From contig NZ_JBKOPS010000010.1 in NCBI RefSeq assembly GCF_047272945.1, positions 67,360 to 131,359 of the forward strand: a stretch of 64,000 bases of DNA, in the 5' to 3' direction. The notes under the pieces are model-generated. The model made no database searches and was not told where the DNA came from. It worked only from the letters and a program-made list of their open reading frames with translations. Positions 43,449-53,137 of this stretch are shown piece after piece (position 1 is the stretch's first letter; the number at the start of each line of letters is the position of its first letter). The position numbers and the translations under genes were made by a program. Origin of the DNA: Rubrolithibacter danxiaensis. GTDB taxonomy: Bacteria; Bacteroidota; Bacteroidia; Sphingobacteriales; Sphingobacteriaceae.

Positions 43449-45029
43449 TTATTCTGCCATATCAGTTTTCTTGTCAACCACAGGCCGTTTATCCCTGTTT
43501 ACCAAATCCCAGCAGGTATAAAATACCAGTCTTGCCCTTTTTACAAGCAAATCAAATCTTATTTTACTTATTTCATCGCTTGGTTTATGGTAATCCTCAT
43601 GAACTCCGTTAAAGTAAAAAATAATAGGAATATTATGTTTTGCAAAATTATAATGATCTGAACGGTAGTAAATCCGCTCCGGATCATTCGGGTCATTATA
43701 CTTATAATCCAAATCGAGCTTAGTGTAAGTAGCATTTGCCTTTTCACTTATTTTATGAAGATCTGTACTTAGTTTATCAGAACCGATGAGATAGCAATAG
43801 TTCGGATTAGACTGGTGAACGGAATCTACCCTTCCAATCATATCAATATTCAAATTGGTAATTGTATTTTCCAAAGGGAATACCGGGTGCTCTGAATACC
43901 ATTCCGAGCCTAAAAGTCCTTTTTCTTCCCCTACATTTCCTAAAAATAAAATACTGCGTCGCGGACCTTTTCCTTCGGCTTTAGCCTTAGAAAATGCTCT
44001 TGCAATTTCAAGTATGCCGGTTGTACCTGAACCATCATCATCAGCACCGTTATTTACTTTATCCGTACCTTCGTTGGTTAACCCGATGTGATCATAATGT
44101 GCTGAAACAACAACAAGTTCGTTCTTCAAATCCTTTCCTTCTAGATAACCCAATACGTTTACGGCTGTAACATCGCGATTTTGTAAGCCAAAAGAAGTGC
44201 TGAAGTCGGCTTTAACAACCTGAGTGGCCGGTTTTCCGCTGTTGTCAATAGCTGCTTTAAGAGATTCATAGCTTTTTCCTGTGCTTTGCAGCAGCTTGTC
44301 TGCAACCTCAGGAGTAATATTTATAATGGGAGTTTTCGCTTTCTCTGTTTCAGAAGATTCCTTTTTTAAGGATAAACGTCCTTCAGTAAAATAACCCGGA
44401 TACTTTTTAAGTAAAGGGTCTACATCTGGACTTACAGCAAGAATTGCAGCTGGGTTTTTTGAAAGCAGTGATTGAATACGTTTGGCCTTGCTCCTGCTCC
44501 AGTCCGACGTTTCACTCGACTTAGTTACTGCTGATACTCCATCTTTAACCGGCTCGCCTTTATTGATCAGCAATACTATTTTTCCGGTGACATCAGTACC
44601 TTTCAAATCATCGTAGTTTTCGCTGCTAATCCCATACCCAATAAAAACAAGTTCATTCGTTTTTATAGTTTGAGATTGCGGAGTACCCGAAAAATAAAAA
44701 TCCTTTCCGTTCTCAAAAGCTTGGCTGTTAACCAGGAAGGAAGAGACCTCAAATTTAGTTTCTATAAGAGGCACCTGCTGAAAGTAACTTCCGTTAACGG
44801 GTGCTTTCAGCCCGAGTTTCTTAAATTCTCCCGCAATATAATTAGCTGCCTTTTCAGCTCCGGGAGTTCCGGTTTCTCTCCCTTCAAATTCATCTGAAGC
44901 CAGTATGGACAAGTGTTTTCTTGCATCAACAGTATCAATGAACTTAGCATATTTTTCTGCAACAGGATTCTGACCAAGAACCTGTAATGACAGGCCTATT
45001 CCTATCGTTAATAATGAAATTTTACGCAT
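43449..45029 (-). CDS. M28 family metallopeptidase with PA domain
   Basis: 526 residues, signal peptide about 1-19 (ending LGQN). A PA-type insert (about 110-280) interrupts the zinc peptidase domain. Zinc ligands and catalytic residues: SAHYDHIG, NGADDDGSGTTG, LFLGNVGEEKGLLGS, NIDMIGRVD, and YRSDHYNFAKHNIP. Likely an exported aminopeptidase. Its start lies 10 bases after the rpiB stop, and may be co-transcribed. Confidence 0.93.
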   Translation of the reverse strand: MRKISLLTIGIGLSLQVLGQNPVAEKYAKFIDTVDARKHLSILASDEFEGRETGTPGAEKAANYIAGEFKKLGLKAPVNGSYFQQVPLIETKFEVSSFLVNSQAFENGKDFYFSGTPQSQTIKTNELVFIGYGISSENYDDLKGTDVTGKIVLLINKGEPVKDGVSAVTKSSETSDWSRSKAKRIQSLLSKNPAAILAVSPDVDPLLKKYPGYFTEGRLSLKKESSETEKAKTPIINITPEVADKLLQSTGKSYESLKAAIDNSGKPATQVVKADFSTSFGLQNRDVTAVNVLGYLEGKDLKNELVVVSAHYDHIGLTNEGTDKVNNGADDDGSGTTGILEIARAFSKAKAEGKGPRRSILFLGNVGEEKGLLGSEWYSEHPVFPLENTITNLNIDMIGRVDSVHQSNPNYCYLIGSDKLSTDLHKISEKANATYTKLDLDYKYNDPNDPERIYYRSDHYNFAKHNIPIIFYFNGVHEDYHKPSDEISKIRFDLLVKRARLVFYTCWDLVNRDKRPVVDKKTDMAE

Positions 45030-45038
45030 AATGAATAT

Positions 45039-45473
45039 TTAACAGGATATTTTATTAACCCTTGTTGCATGGCGTCCGCCTTCAAAGGTTGTATTTAAAA
45101 ATTTTGAGGTAATGGCTTTTGCCAATTCAATTGAAATAAATCTTGCCGGAATACATAGAACATTTGCATTGTTATGAGAACGGGCTAATTCTGCAAGTTC
45201 TTCCTGCCAGCAGATAGCCGCACGTATTCCCTGGTGTTTGTTAGCTGTAATTGCCACCCCATTTGCACTTCCGCAAATTAATATTCCAAGGTCAGCTTCA
45301 CCGCTTTCAACTGCACTGGCCACAGGATGTGCAAAATCAGGATAGTCTACAGAGTCTGAACTGTAGGTGCCATAATCTTTAACCTCATAATCTTGCAGAA
45401 AGTCGGTAAGTTGTTGTTTGTACCCAAACCCTGCATGATCACCTCCAATCGCTATTTTTAATTTATCTGCCAT
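45039..45473 (-). CDS. rpiB: ribose 5-phosphate isomerase B
   Basis: 144 residues. GGDHAGFGYK at the start, catalytic Cys in LICGSANGVAITANKHQGIRAAICW, and SHNNANVLCIPARFI. It interconverts ribose 5-phosphate and ribulose 5-phosphate. 36 bases after tatC on the same strand. Confidence 0.96.
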   Translation of the reverse strand: MADKLKIAIGGDHAGFGYKQQLTDFLQDYEVKDYGTYSSDSVDYPDFAHPVASAVESGEADLGILICGSANGVAITANKHQGIRAAICWQEELAELARSHNNANVLCIPARFISIELAKAITSKFLNTTFEGGRHATRVNKISC

Positions 45474-45508
45474 TGTAAATTCAAACTATTATATATTGTA
45501 TTTATTAT

Positions 45509-46390
45509 TTACTCCTTGTAAAAAGCAATTTCTGCCTTTTTCCGCTTCCTTTCAACCCGTGCCGAAATAATTATACTTATTTCATAAAGAAGAAACAACG
45601 GGAAACTTACAGTGAGCATTGTCAGCATGTCCGGTGTTGGAGTAACTATTGCTGCAATTACCAGAATAATTACCGCAGCATACCTGCGAGACGAACGCAT
45701 AAACTTGGGCGTCATAATTCCCATCTTCGATAAAATAAAAATCAAAATAGGAAGTTCGAATACAATTCCTGATCCTAAAGTTAACGTAGCAACTGAAGAC
45801 AGGTATGAATCAATTGTGATCTGATTATCAATGATGCTGCTTATTTTATAATTAGCTAGGAAATTAATAGAAAGCGGTGCAATAATGTAATAGCCAAATA
45901 ATACCCCTAAAATAAAAAGGAGAGTTGCATAAAAAACAAAACCACTGGCCGAAGTTTTTTCTTTTTCATTAAGCCCGGGTTTTACAAATCGCCATACTTC
46001 ATATAAAAGATACGGGCCTCCGAGCACAATTCCGATAATTAATGAAGAGTTTAGCTGCAAAGTAAATTGCCCTGCCATTTCGGTATTAATAATATTGAAA
46101 GGAATATCTTTTGAAATGCAGAAGTCAGGACCAAGATGGAACTTCTCACCGATAATGCACATCATTCTGTACGTCCAGAAACTGGCTTTTTTGGGCCCCA
46201 TGATAATACCATCAAAAAGCTCGTCGTAATAGGCAAAAGCAAGGCTGGTAAAAATAACAACAGCAATAGATGCTCTTATCAAATGCCATCTTAAAACTTC
46301 GAGATGATCAAAAAAAGACATCTCAGATTCGTAATTTTTCCCTTTATCCTTTATAGTCTGGAAAAGATTTTTTCTTTTACTATCACTCAT
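45509..46390 (-). CDS. tatC: twin-arginine translocase subunit TatC
   Basis: 293 residues, six membrane helices, N-terminal MSFFDHLEVLRWHLIRA and the conserved VWRFVKPGLNEKEK after the second loop, typical of TatC. The first periplasmic loop is longer than in E. coli (ASFWTYRMMCIIGEKFHLG), as in other Bacteroidota. tatA is not in the window. Confidence 0.95.
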   Translation of the reverse strand: MSDSKRKNLFQTIKDKGKNYESEMSFFDHLEVLRWHLIRASIAVVIFTSLAFAYYDELFDGIIMGPKKASFWTYRMMCIIGEKFHLGPDFCISKDIPFNIINTEMAGQFTLQLNSSLIIGIVLGGPYLLYEVWRFVKPGLNEKEKTSASGFVFYATLLFILGVLFGYYIIAPLSINFLANYKISSIIDNQITIDSYLSSVATLTLGSGIVFELPILIFILSKMGIMTPKFMRSSRRYAAVIILVIAAIVTPTPDMLTMLTVSFPLFLLYEISIIISARVERKRKKAEIAFYKE

Positions 46391-46401
46391 TTTTACAAGA
46401 A

Positions 46402-46433
46402 AACAAAAATACCATTCTGTACATCAGAATGGT
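46402..46433 (-). terminator. terminator after accC
   Basis: Stem accattctg (46411-46419)/cagaatggt (46425-46433), followed on the minus strand by ATTTTTGTTTT. It separates the fatty acid operon from tatC. Confidence 0.8.
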
Positions 46434-46464
46434 ATACGTATTTTAATTTTTACCGGATTTTGAA

Positions 46465-47814
46465 TTACGCTTTATATTCATTTAAATCAAAACTTTCCAT
46501 AAACTTCGTTGTAAAATTTCCTGCTCTGAAATTCGGATCCTTCATCAACCGGATATGAAACGGTATGGTAGTTTTTACCCCTTCAATAACAAACTCGCTT
46601 AAAGCACGCTCCATTGTTGAAATTGCTTCTTCCCTGGTTTGAGCGGTACATATAAGTTTTGCAATCATGGAATCGTAATTCGGGGGGATCTGGTAACCTG
46701 CATACACATGTGTATCCACCCGCACGCCGTGGCCACCTGGTGAATGAAAATGCGTAATTCTGCCGGGTGCAGGCCTGAAACCATTAAAAGGATCTTCAGC
46801 ATTTATACGACATTCAATAGCATGTAAGGCAGGAATATAATTTTTCCCTGAAATCGGAACACCTGCTGCTACTTTAATTTGTTCTTTAATCAGGTCATAG
46901 TTGATAACTTCTTCCGTTACCGGATGCTCTACCTGTATCCTCGTATTCATTTCCATGAAATAGAAATTCCGGTGCTTATCAACTAAAAATTCAATAGTAC
47001 CTGCACCTTCGTATTTTACAGCAACAGCGCCTTTAACGGCCGCCTCACCCATTTTCGTACGAAGTTCATCGGTCATGAACGGAGAAGGAGATTCTTCTAC
47101 CAGTTTCTGGTGGCGTCGCTGGATAGAACAATCTCTTTCTGAAAGATGACATACTGTTCCATACTGGTCGCCCACTACCTGAATTTCAATATGGCGTGGA
47201 TCTTCTACAAATTTTTCAAGATAAATACCGTCATTGCCAAACGCTGCTCCTGCCTCCTGTCTTGCGGAATCCCATGCTGGTTCGAACTCTTCATCTTTCC
47301 AGACGATCCGCATTCCGCGACCGCCGCCGCCGGCCGTTGCTTTCAGAATAACCGGATAACCGATTTCATTGGCAATTTTAATTCCTTCCTGCACGTCAGG
47401 AACCAAACCATCTGATCCGGGAATGGTAGGTACGCCGGCTTTCTTCATGGTATCCTTTGCTGAAGCTTTATCTCCCATGGCATTGATCTGCTCTGGCGTC
47501 GCTCCAATAAACTTGATTCCGTAATCTCTGCAGATTGCAGAGAATTTAGCATTTTCTGAAAGGAAACCATAACCCGGATGAATTGCATCCGCATTGGTAA
47601 GCTCGGCAGCAGATATAATATTAGGTATATTCAGGTAAGAATCTTTACTGGCTGGCGGGCCAATGCATACAGCCTCGTCAGCAAAGCGAACATGTAAACT
47701 TTCACGATCGGCAGTAGAGTAAATGGCAACTGTTTTTATTCCCATTTCCTTGCATGTCCGAATAATTCGTAAAGCTATTTCGCCACGATTCGCAATTAAT
47801 ATTTTTTTAAACAT
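46465..47814 (-). CDS. accC: acetyl-CoA carboxylase biotin carboxylase subunit
   Basis: 449 residues. ATP-grasp enzyme that carboxylates biotin on AccB. Marks: KKILIANRGEIALRIIRTCKEMGI, GGGGRGMRIVWKDEE, EMNTRIQVEHPVTE. Last gene of the pdxA-to-accC run; accB lies 66 bases before. Confidence 0.97.
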   Translation of the reverse strand: MFKKILIANRGEIALRIIRTCKEMGIKTVAIYSTADRESLHVRFADEAVCIGPPASKDSYLNIPNIISAAELTNADAIHPGYGFLSENAKFSAICRDYGIKFIGATPEQINAMGDKASAKDTMKKAGVPTIPGSDGLVPDVQEGIKIANEIGYPVILKATAGGGGRGMRIVWKDEEFEPAWDSARQEAGAAFGNDGIYLEKFVEDPRHIEIQVVGDQYGTVCHLSERDCSIQRRHQKLVEESPSPFMTDELRTKMGEAAVKGAVAVKYEGAGTIEFLVDKHRNFYFMEMNTRIQVEHPVTEEVINYDLIKEQIKVAAGVPISGKNYIPALHAIECRINAEDPFNGFRPAPGRITHFHSPGGHGVRVDTHVYAGYQIPPNYDSMIAKLICTAQTREEAISTMERALSEFVIEGVKTTIPFHIRLMKDPNFRAGNFTTKFMESFDLNEYKA

Positions 47815-47880
47815 AGCTTCTATTTGAGATCTGATTTATGGTCGGGCAACTGAAAAGTTCCCGGGATCAATAATCAAAGA

Positions 47881-48375
47881 TTAGCTTGGGTCAACCAGAA
47901 ATAAAGGCTGATCAAACTCAACAGGACTGGAATTTTCTACAAGTATTTTTACTATTCGCCCAGAAACTTCCGATTCAATTTCATTGAATAATTTCATTGC
48001 TTCAATGATACAAATAACCTGTCCGGATTGAATTTCGTCTCCAACATTTACAAATACCGGTTTATCTGGACTTGAAGAACGGTAAAACGTACCGATCATA
48101 GGAGATTTTACGGTGATGTATTTTGATATATCTTCCTGGCCCGAAGCAGCAGGAGCTTTTGATTCGGCAGGTACAGAAGCCGGAACTGACACAGGGTTTG
48201 ATACCGGTGAAGCAGTTGAGGGTAAAGGTACAGCTGCAGGAACTGTAGCGGTAACATAAGTAGGAGCCTGGTTGGTTTTTATCGTGATTTTGAAGTCCTT
48301 TTCTTCAATGGAAACTTCATTAACACCTGACTTTGAAACAAACTTTATTAGTTCCTGTACTTGTTTAATATCCAT
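47881..48375 (-). CDS. accB: biotin carboxyl carrier protein of acetyl-CoA carboxylase
   Basis: 164 residues. N-terminal helix with VQELIKFVSKSGVNEVSIEEKDFKITIK, Pro/Ala linker (about 45-75), and biotinyl domain with the biotin Lys in IEAMKLFNEIES. Between fabH and accC on the same strand. Confidence 0.97.
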   Translation of the reverse strand: MDIKQVQELIKFVSKSGVNEVSIEEKDFKITIKTNQAPTYVTATVPAAVPLPSTASPVSNPVSVPASVPAESKAPAASGQEDISKYITVKSPMIGTFYRSSSPDKPVFVNVGDEIQSGQVICIIEAMKLFNEIESEVSGRIVKILVENSSPVEFDQPLFLVDPS

Positions 48376-48443
48376 TTTCTTCCGGATTAGTTTTTGATAA
48401 GTTAGTTTGACAATCTAAGTTAAAACAAAAAATTAAAATGTGT

Positions 48444-49433
48444 TTAATAAGCCCATTTTAAATAAACGGAACCCCAGGTGAAGCCACCACCAAAAGCTGC
48501 CAGTACTACATTATCCCCTTTTTTCAACCTTTTTTCCCATTCCCAAAGGCATAATGGTATGGTGCCGTTTGTTGTGTTGCCGTAACGCTCTATGTTAATA
48601 GCAACTTTATCACGGCCAACTCCCATACGGTTAGCTGTTGCATCAATAATACGCTTATTTGCCTGGTGCGGAATAAGCCATGCTACATCGTCTGAAGCCA
48701 GGTTATTTCGTTCCATTATTTCTGCCGCAACATCTGCCATATTGGTAACGGCAAACTTGAAAACGGTTTGCCCTTCCTGATATGCGTAATGTTCATTAGC
48801 ATCAACAGTTTGATGAGAAGCTGGTTTTAAAGATCCGCCTGCTTTTAAATTAAGGAAGTTCTTACCTGAACCATCACTTTTTAAGATAGAATCGATAACC
48901 CCGTTTCCTTCTTCATTTGGTTCGAGAAGCACAACGCCACAACCATCACCGAAAAGTATACAGGTGGTGCGGTCCTGGTAATTTACTATTGATGACATTT
49001 TATCGCCACCAACTACCAGTACTTTTTTATGTTTTCCTGATTCGATAAACTGGGCTCCGGTAGTAAGGCCAAAAATAAAGCCTGAACAAGCAGCCTGAAG
49101 ATCGTAGCCCCAGGCATTTTTCGCTCCTATTTTATCAGCTAAGATATTTGCCGTTGCCGGAAAAGGCATGTCGGGTGTAGAAGTACAAAAAATAATAAGG
49201 TCTATCTCTTCGGCTCCTATTCCCCTTTTCTGCAGTAATCCGTTAACGGCCGGCACAGCCAGGTCAGAAGTTGCCAGTCCCTCTCCTTTTAGTATCCTGC
49301 GTTCTTTGATCCCTGTTCTGGAGGTAATCCACTCATCATTGGTGTCTACCATTTTTTCTAACTCATGGTTAGTTAAAACGTAATCAGGTACGTAGCCATT
49401 AACTGCTGTTATTGCAGCGAAAGTTTTTTGCAT
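48444..49433 (-). CDS. fabH: 3-oxoacyl-ACP synthase III
   Basis: 329 residues. Active-site Cys in LQAACSGFIFG, His in WLIPHQANKRI and Asn in YGNTTNGTIP. Starts fatty acid chains from an acyl-CoA and malonyl-ACP. It follows plsX by 6 bases. Confidence 0.97.
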   Translation of the reverse strand: MQKTFAAITAVNGYVPDYVLTNHELEKMVDTNDEWITSRTGIKERRILKGEGLATSDLAVPAVNGLLQKRGIGAEEIDLIIFCTSTPDMPFPATANILADKIGAKNAWGYDLQAACSGFIFGLTTGAQFIESGKHKKVLVVGGDKMSSIVNYQDRTTCILFGDGCGVVLLEPNEEGNGVIDSILKSDGSGKNFLNLKAGGSLKPASHQTVDANEHYAYQEGQTVFKFAVTNMADVAAEIMERNNLASDDVAWLIPHQANKRIIDATANRMGVGRDKVAINIERYGNTTNGTIPLCLWEWEKRLKKGDNVVLAAFGGGFTWGSVYLKWAY

Positions 49434-49439
49434 ATCAGA

Positions 49440-50378
49440 TTAAGTAAATGCGGCTGTAATCTTTTCTATAAGTTTTGAAGCGATCATATCTCTCGATTGA
49501 AAAATCATGTTCTTGATAGCTTCGGGAGTTGAAATGCCATGACCGATTATTACCGGGGCGTTCACCCCCAGAATGGGGCTGCCGCCATATTGCTCGTAAT
49601 TAAACCGGTCAAAGAAATCGTCTTTAAAGCCTTTCTTTAATGTTAGGATATAAAATGTTTCGGCCAGCTTCAGCACAACGTTGCCGGTAAATCCATCACA
49701 AACAATTACGTCGGCTTTTTCATTAAAGAGGTCGCGTCCCTCAATATTCCCGATAAAATTAAACATTTTAGTGTCTCGCATCAGGGTATGAGACGACTGG
49801 GTAAGCATGTTTCCTTTTTCTTCCTCTTCGCCTATATTCATCAGGCCCACCTTGGGATGATGGATTCCTAAAACGTTTTCGGCATATAAACTGCCAAGTA
49901 CGCCAAACTGCAATAAGGTATCGGGCTTGCAGTCGGCATTAGCGCCAACATCAAGCATCAATCCAAAACCACTTTTTAATTTCGGAACAATAGCAGCTAT
50001 TGCAGGACGAACAACTCCGGGAATATTTTTAACACTGAACATTGCTCCTACAAGCATAGCACCTGTGTTTCCGGCTGACGAAAAGGAATCTATTTTACCT
50101 TCTTTAAGGAAATTAAAGCCAATACTTATGCTCGAGTTTGGTTTTTGAGCAATAGCTTTTGTTGCATGTTCACCCATCCCGATAGTTTCGGTGGTATGGA
50201 TAAACTCAATAAGATCGGGATTGAAGTTTTGTTCAGAGAAAAAAGGATGTGCTTCTTCTTTGTTACCTATCAGCACCAGCTTGTGCGAGGGGTCCAGAAT
50301 CTTGTAGGCTTCTATCGCTCCCAAAACTGTTGCCTTGGGAGCGTAATCACCGCCCATTATATCTAAGCCAATTTTCAT
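49440..50378 (-). CDS. plsX: phosphate acyltransferase
   Basis: 312 residues. MKIGLDIMGGDYAPKATVLGA at the start, SAGNTGAMLVGAMF, and VCDGFTGNVVLKLAE. It makes acyl-phosphate for phospholipid synthesis. It follows rpmF, 15 bases apart, and precedes fabH. Confidence 0.97.
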   Translation of the reverse strand: MKIGLDIMGGDYAPKATVLGAIEAYKILDPSHKLVLIGNKEEAHPFFSEQNFNPDLIEFIHTTETIGMGEHATKAIAQKPNSSISIGFNFLKEGKIDSFSSAGNTGAMLVGAMFSVKNIPGVVRPAIAAIVPKLKSGFGLMLDVGANADCKPDTLLQFGVLGSLYAENVLGIHHPKVGLMNIGEEEEKGNMLTQSSHTLMRDTKMFNFIGNIEGRDLFNEKADVIVCDGFTGNVVLKLAETFYILTLKKGFKDDFFDRFNYEQYGGSPILGVNAPVIIGHGISTPEAIKNMIFQSRDMIASKLIEKITAAFT

Positions 50379-50393
50379 CTAAAGAAAAAACCC

Positions 50394-50585
50394 TTATGCA
50401 ATAGAGGTATTTTCAATAACTAATTTACCTTTATAGTACAAATTGCCATCTACATTATAAGCACGATGAGGCAAATGTACAGCACCAGTAGTTTTGCAGG
50501 TAAATAAAGTTGGCGCTTCTGCTTTATAATGCGTTCTTCTCTTATCTCTTCTGGACTTGGATAATTTTCGTTTTGGATGTGCCAT
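50394..50585 (-). CDS. rpmF: 50S ribosomal protein L32
   Basis: 63 residues: MAHPKRKLSKSRRDKRRTH, then YKGKLVIE near the end. Only one Cys (in LFTCKT) is present, so the two CxxC zinc pairs are missing; this is a zinc-free form. It sits between the DUF177 gene and plsX, the usual order. Confidence 0.95.
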   Translation of the reverse strand: MAHPKRKLSKSRRDKRRTHYKAEAPTLFTCKTTGAVHLPHRAYNVDGNLYYKGKLVIENTSIA

Positions 50586-50601
50586 CTCTTCCTATTGTTA
50601 A

Positions 50602-51135
50602 TTATTTGTTTTTTATTTTTTTCAGTGCCTCCCACCGTGGGTCGTCACCGGCATTTTCTTCATTTTCCCGATCTGAAAGCGCATTTAGCTTCCCGATCAT
50701 TTCTTTATCACACCAGGCTAAGTTTCCTGTATCGTCACAACGGTTAATATAGGGAACTGAAAGGTTGATATATTCATAAATCAGATTTGAAACATCTATT
50801 TCGTGTTCATTTCTGCTCAATACAATAATTTCTTCCGTATCCTTAGCCAGATCTTCGTCACTGAACTTAACAATCTGTCTTTCTGTAAAATCTACAGCCG
50901 AAGGATATTCAGCAAGACAAACATCACAATTCAGGAAAATGTCTCCATAAATATGAAATTCAAGGATCAACATAGTTTCCTGCTTGTCCAACTCCAAATC
51001 AACCTTCAATCTTCCATTCTTTACCAGCGAGTATTCAAACTCCTGAAAGAATTTCCCATCAACCTCTAATTCAAAGTTATGCTTTCCTATTTTTAATCCC
51101 GTAAACGGGATACGATATTGCTGCAACGGTTTCAA
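50602..51135 (-). CDS. DUF177/YceD family protein
   Basis: 177 residues from TTG 51135; homologs begin with the same PLQQYRIPFTGLKIGKH-like block, and no ATG is in frame. Cys pair in FLNCDVCLAEYP near residue 75. The family is linked to 23S rRNA accumulation in plants and bacteria. Its place before rpmF and plsX is conserved. Confidence 0.9.
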   Translation of the reverse strand: MKPLQQYRIPFTGLKIGKHNFELEVDGKFFQEFEYSLVKNGRLKVDLELDKQETMLILEFHIYGDIFLNCDVCLAEYPSAVDFTERQIVKFSDEDLAKDTEEIIVLSRNEHEIDVSNLIYEYINLSVPYINRCDDTGNLAWCDKEMIGKLNALSDRENEENAGDDPRWEALKKIKNK

Positions 51136-51207
51136 AGCACGACAATTGAGCCTGCAAAGTTAGATAAAAATAATTAGTGTAGAAAGTTTTTTATAAAAGG
51201 ACTTATT

Positions 51208-52263
51208 TTAATCCCGATCTTTAGAAAGCTTTGAAATTTTCAATGGATTAGCTGTTAATTCTTCCTGTTCTCTGCGCCGTTTTACTATGTTCATTGCCAG
51301 GAACAGCGCCTCAGTAAAAGATGCTTCCGAAGCCATATTTTTTCCTGCAATGTCGTATCCGGTACCATGATCCGGCGAGGTGCGCACTACCGGCAATCCG
51401 GCAGTAAAGTTTACGCCGTTATGAAAAGCGATGTGTTTAAACGGAATAAGTCCCTGATCGTGATACATCCCTAAAACAGCATCAAATCTCAGATAGGCAT
51501 TATTTGCAAAAAAACCGTCAGCCGGGAAGGGACCGAATGTAAATATTCCACGCTCATTGGCTTCTTCAATAGCCGGAATGATAATTTCCTGCTCTTCTGT
51601 ACCGATAAGTCCGTTGTCGCCCGCATGGGGATTTAAACCCAAAACTGCAATTTTAGGCTTTTGAATCCAGAAATCCGTTTTAAGGCTTTGATTCATCAAG
51701 GCCAGTTTTGATAGTATTTTTTCTTTTGTGATAGCCGCCCCTACCGCATTCAAAGGTATATGCCCTGTTACTACACCCACCTTTATATCTTCTGCAACAA
51801 GGAACATCAGAGAATCGGCTGAACCAGTTTTTTCCTGGATATATTCGGTATGCCCGGGGAAATTGAAAGTTTCGCTCTGAATGGTATGCTTATTAATCGG
51901 GGCAGTAACCAAAGCATCTATATTTCCGGCCAGAAGATCTTCCATTGCCCGTTCAAGTGAAATCAAGGCATATTTTCCGCCTGTTTGATTGGCAATACCC
52001 AAATCAATACGTACATCTTCCGTCCAGCAATTAATCATATTGGGCCTTTTGGGATGAGCTTCAGCAGCAGCGGAAATCACATGAAAATTAAAATCATTCA
52101 TACCTAAGGTTTTGCGATGAAACGATGCCACTTTTGTATGTCCGTAAACAACGGGAGTAAAAAAATCCGTTATACCGGCATTTGAAAGTGTTTTAATAAT
52201 CACTTCCAAACCAATCCCGTTTAAATCACCTATAGATATACCGATTTTAATCTTATCACTCAT
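51208..52263 (-). CDS. pdxA: 4-hydroxythreonine-4-phosphate dehydrogenase
   Basis: 351 residues from ATG 52263, giving the normal start MSDKIKIGISIGDLNGIG; the longer frame to 52326 adds a non-family N-terminus. Metal ligands and active site: FPGHTEYIQEKTG, LNPHAGDNG, MYHDQGLIPFKH, SPDHGTGYDIAGK. Part of vitamin B6 synthesis. Divergent from rsmA. Confidence 0.95.
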   Translation of the reverse strand: MSDKIKIGISIGDLNGIGLEVIIKTLSNAGITDFFTPVVYGHTKVASFHRKTLGMNDFNFHVISAAAEAHPKRPNMINCWTEDVRIDLGIANQTGGKYALISLERAMEDLLAGNIDALVTAPINKHTIQSETFNFPGHTEYIQEKTGSADSLMFLVAEDIKVGVVTGHIPLNAVGAAITKEKILSKLALMNQSLKTDFWIQKPKIAVLGLNPHAGDNGLIGTEEQEIIIPAIEEANERGIFTFGPFPADGFFANNAYLRFDAVLGMYHDQGLIPFKHIAFHNGVNFTAGLPVVRTSPDHGTGYDIAGKNMASEASFTEALFLAMNIVKRRREQEELTANPLKISKLSKDRD

Positions 52264-52356
52264 GGAGAAACTTATAATTACCTGCAAAGTAAATACTTTG
52301 AAATGAAACTGAGGAATTAAGAGCAAAGTTTGCGTAATTTGCGGCAGTACAAAGGA

Positions 52357-53136
52357 ATGAGTTCAGTAAGAGCAAAAAAACACCTCGGACAACATTTTTT
52401 AACAGATAAAAATATTGCCGAAAAAATAGTTAACAGCCTAAATTTTAAAGATAATTATGCTGAAGTTCTGGAAGTTGGCCCTGGAATGGGAATCCTCTCA
52501 GATATTTTACTTCAGAAAAAAGAGCTGAACACTTATCTTATCGATCTTGATGTCGAATCAATTGAATTTTTAAGTAAAAAGTATCCTCATCTGGGAAAAA
52601 AACTGATATATGGAGATTTCCTTGAGTTAGACCTTTCGGAGATTTTTAAAAACAAATACGCAATTGTCGGTAACTTTCCTTATAATATTTCTTCGCAGAT
52701 TCTTTTTAAAGTACTCGAAAACCGTCAACAGGTAATTGAAGTTGTTGGGATGTTTCAAAAAGAAGTTGCAGAACGTTGTGCCGCCAAACCGGGAAGCAAG
52801 GAATACGGAATTTTAAGTGTTTTTTTGCAGGCCTACTACCATGTCGAATATTTATTTACGGTAAAACCCGGGGTATTTAATCCACCGCCCAAAGTACTTT
52901 CGGCAGTGATCCGGCTAAAAAGAAACGAGACGGAACGTCTTGACTGCGATGAAACCTTATTCTGGAAAGTAGTAAAAGCAGGCTTTAACCAACGCAGAAA
53001 AACACTGCGTAATGCACTTTCAGCCCTTATAAAAAAAGAAAACATGACAGATGAACCACTTTTGGAACTGAGAGCGGAACGCCTGTCTGTTAATGACTTT
53101 ATACAACTTACCAATATCATTTCTTTGAAGAAATAG
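52357..53136 (+). CDS. rsmA: 16S rRNA dimethyladenosine transferase
   Basis: 259 residues from ATG 52357; it has a good ribosome site (aaagga) 4 bases ahead, better than the upstream frame start. Motifs: VRAKKHLGQHFLTDKNIAEKI, the SAM loop EVLEVGPGMGILSD, and the catalytic NFPYNIS. It dimethylates two adenines near the 3-prime end of 16S rRNA. The dehydrogenase follows after 1 base. Confidence 0.96.
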   Translation: MSSVRAKKHLGQHFLTDKNIAEKIVNSLNFKDNYAEVLEVGPGMGILSDILLQKKELNTYLIDLDVESIEFLSKKYPHLGKKLIYGDFLELDLSEIFKNKYAIVGNFPYNISSQILFKVLENRQQVIEVVGMFQKEVAERCAAKPGSKEYGILSVFLQAYYHVEYLFTVKPGVFNPPPKVLSAVIRLKRNETERLDCDETLFWKVVKAGFNQRRKTLRNALSALIKKENMTDEPLLELRAERLSVNDFIQLTNIISLKK

Positions 53137-53137
53137 T

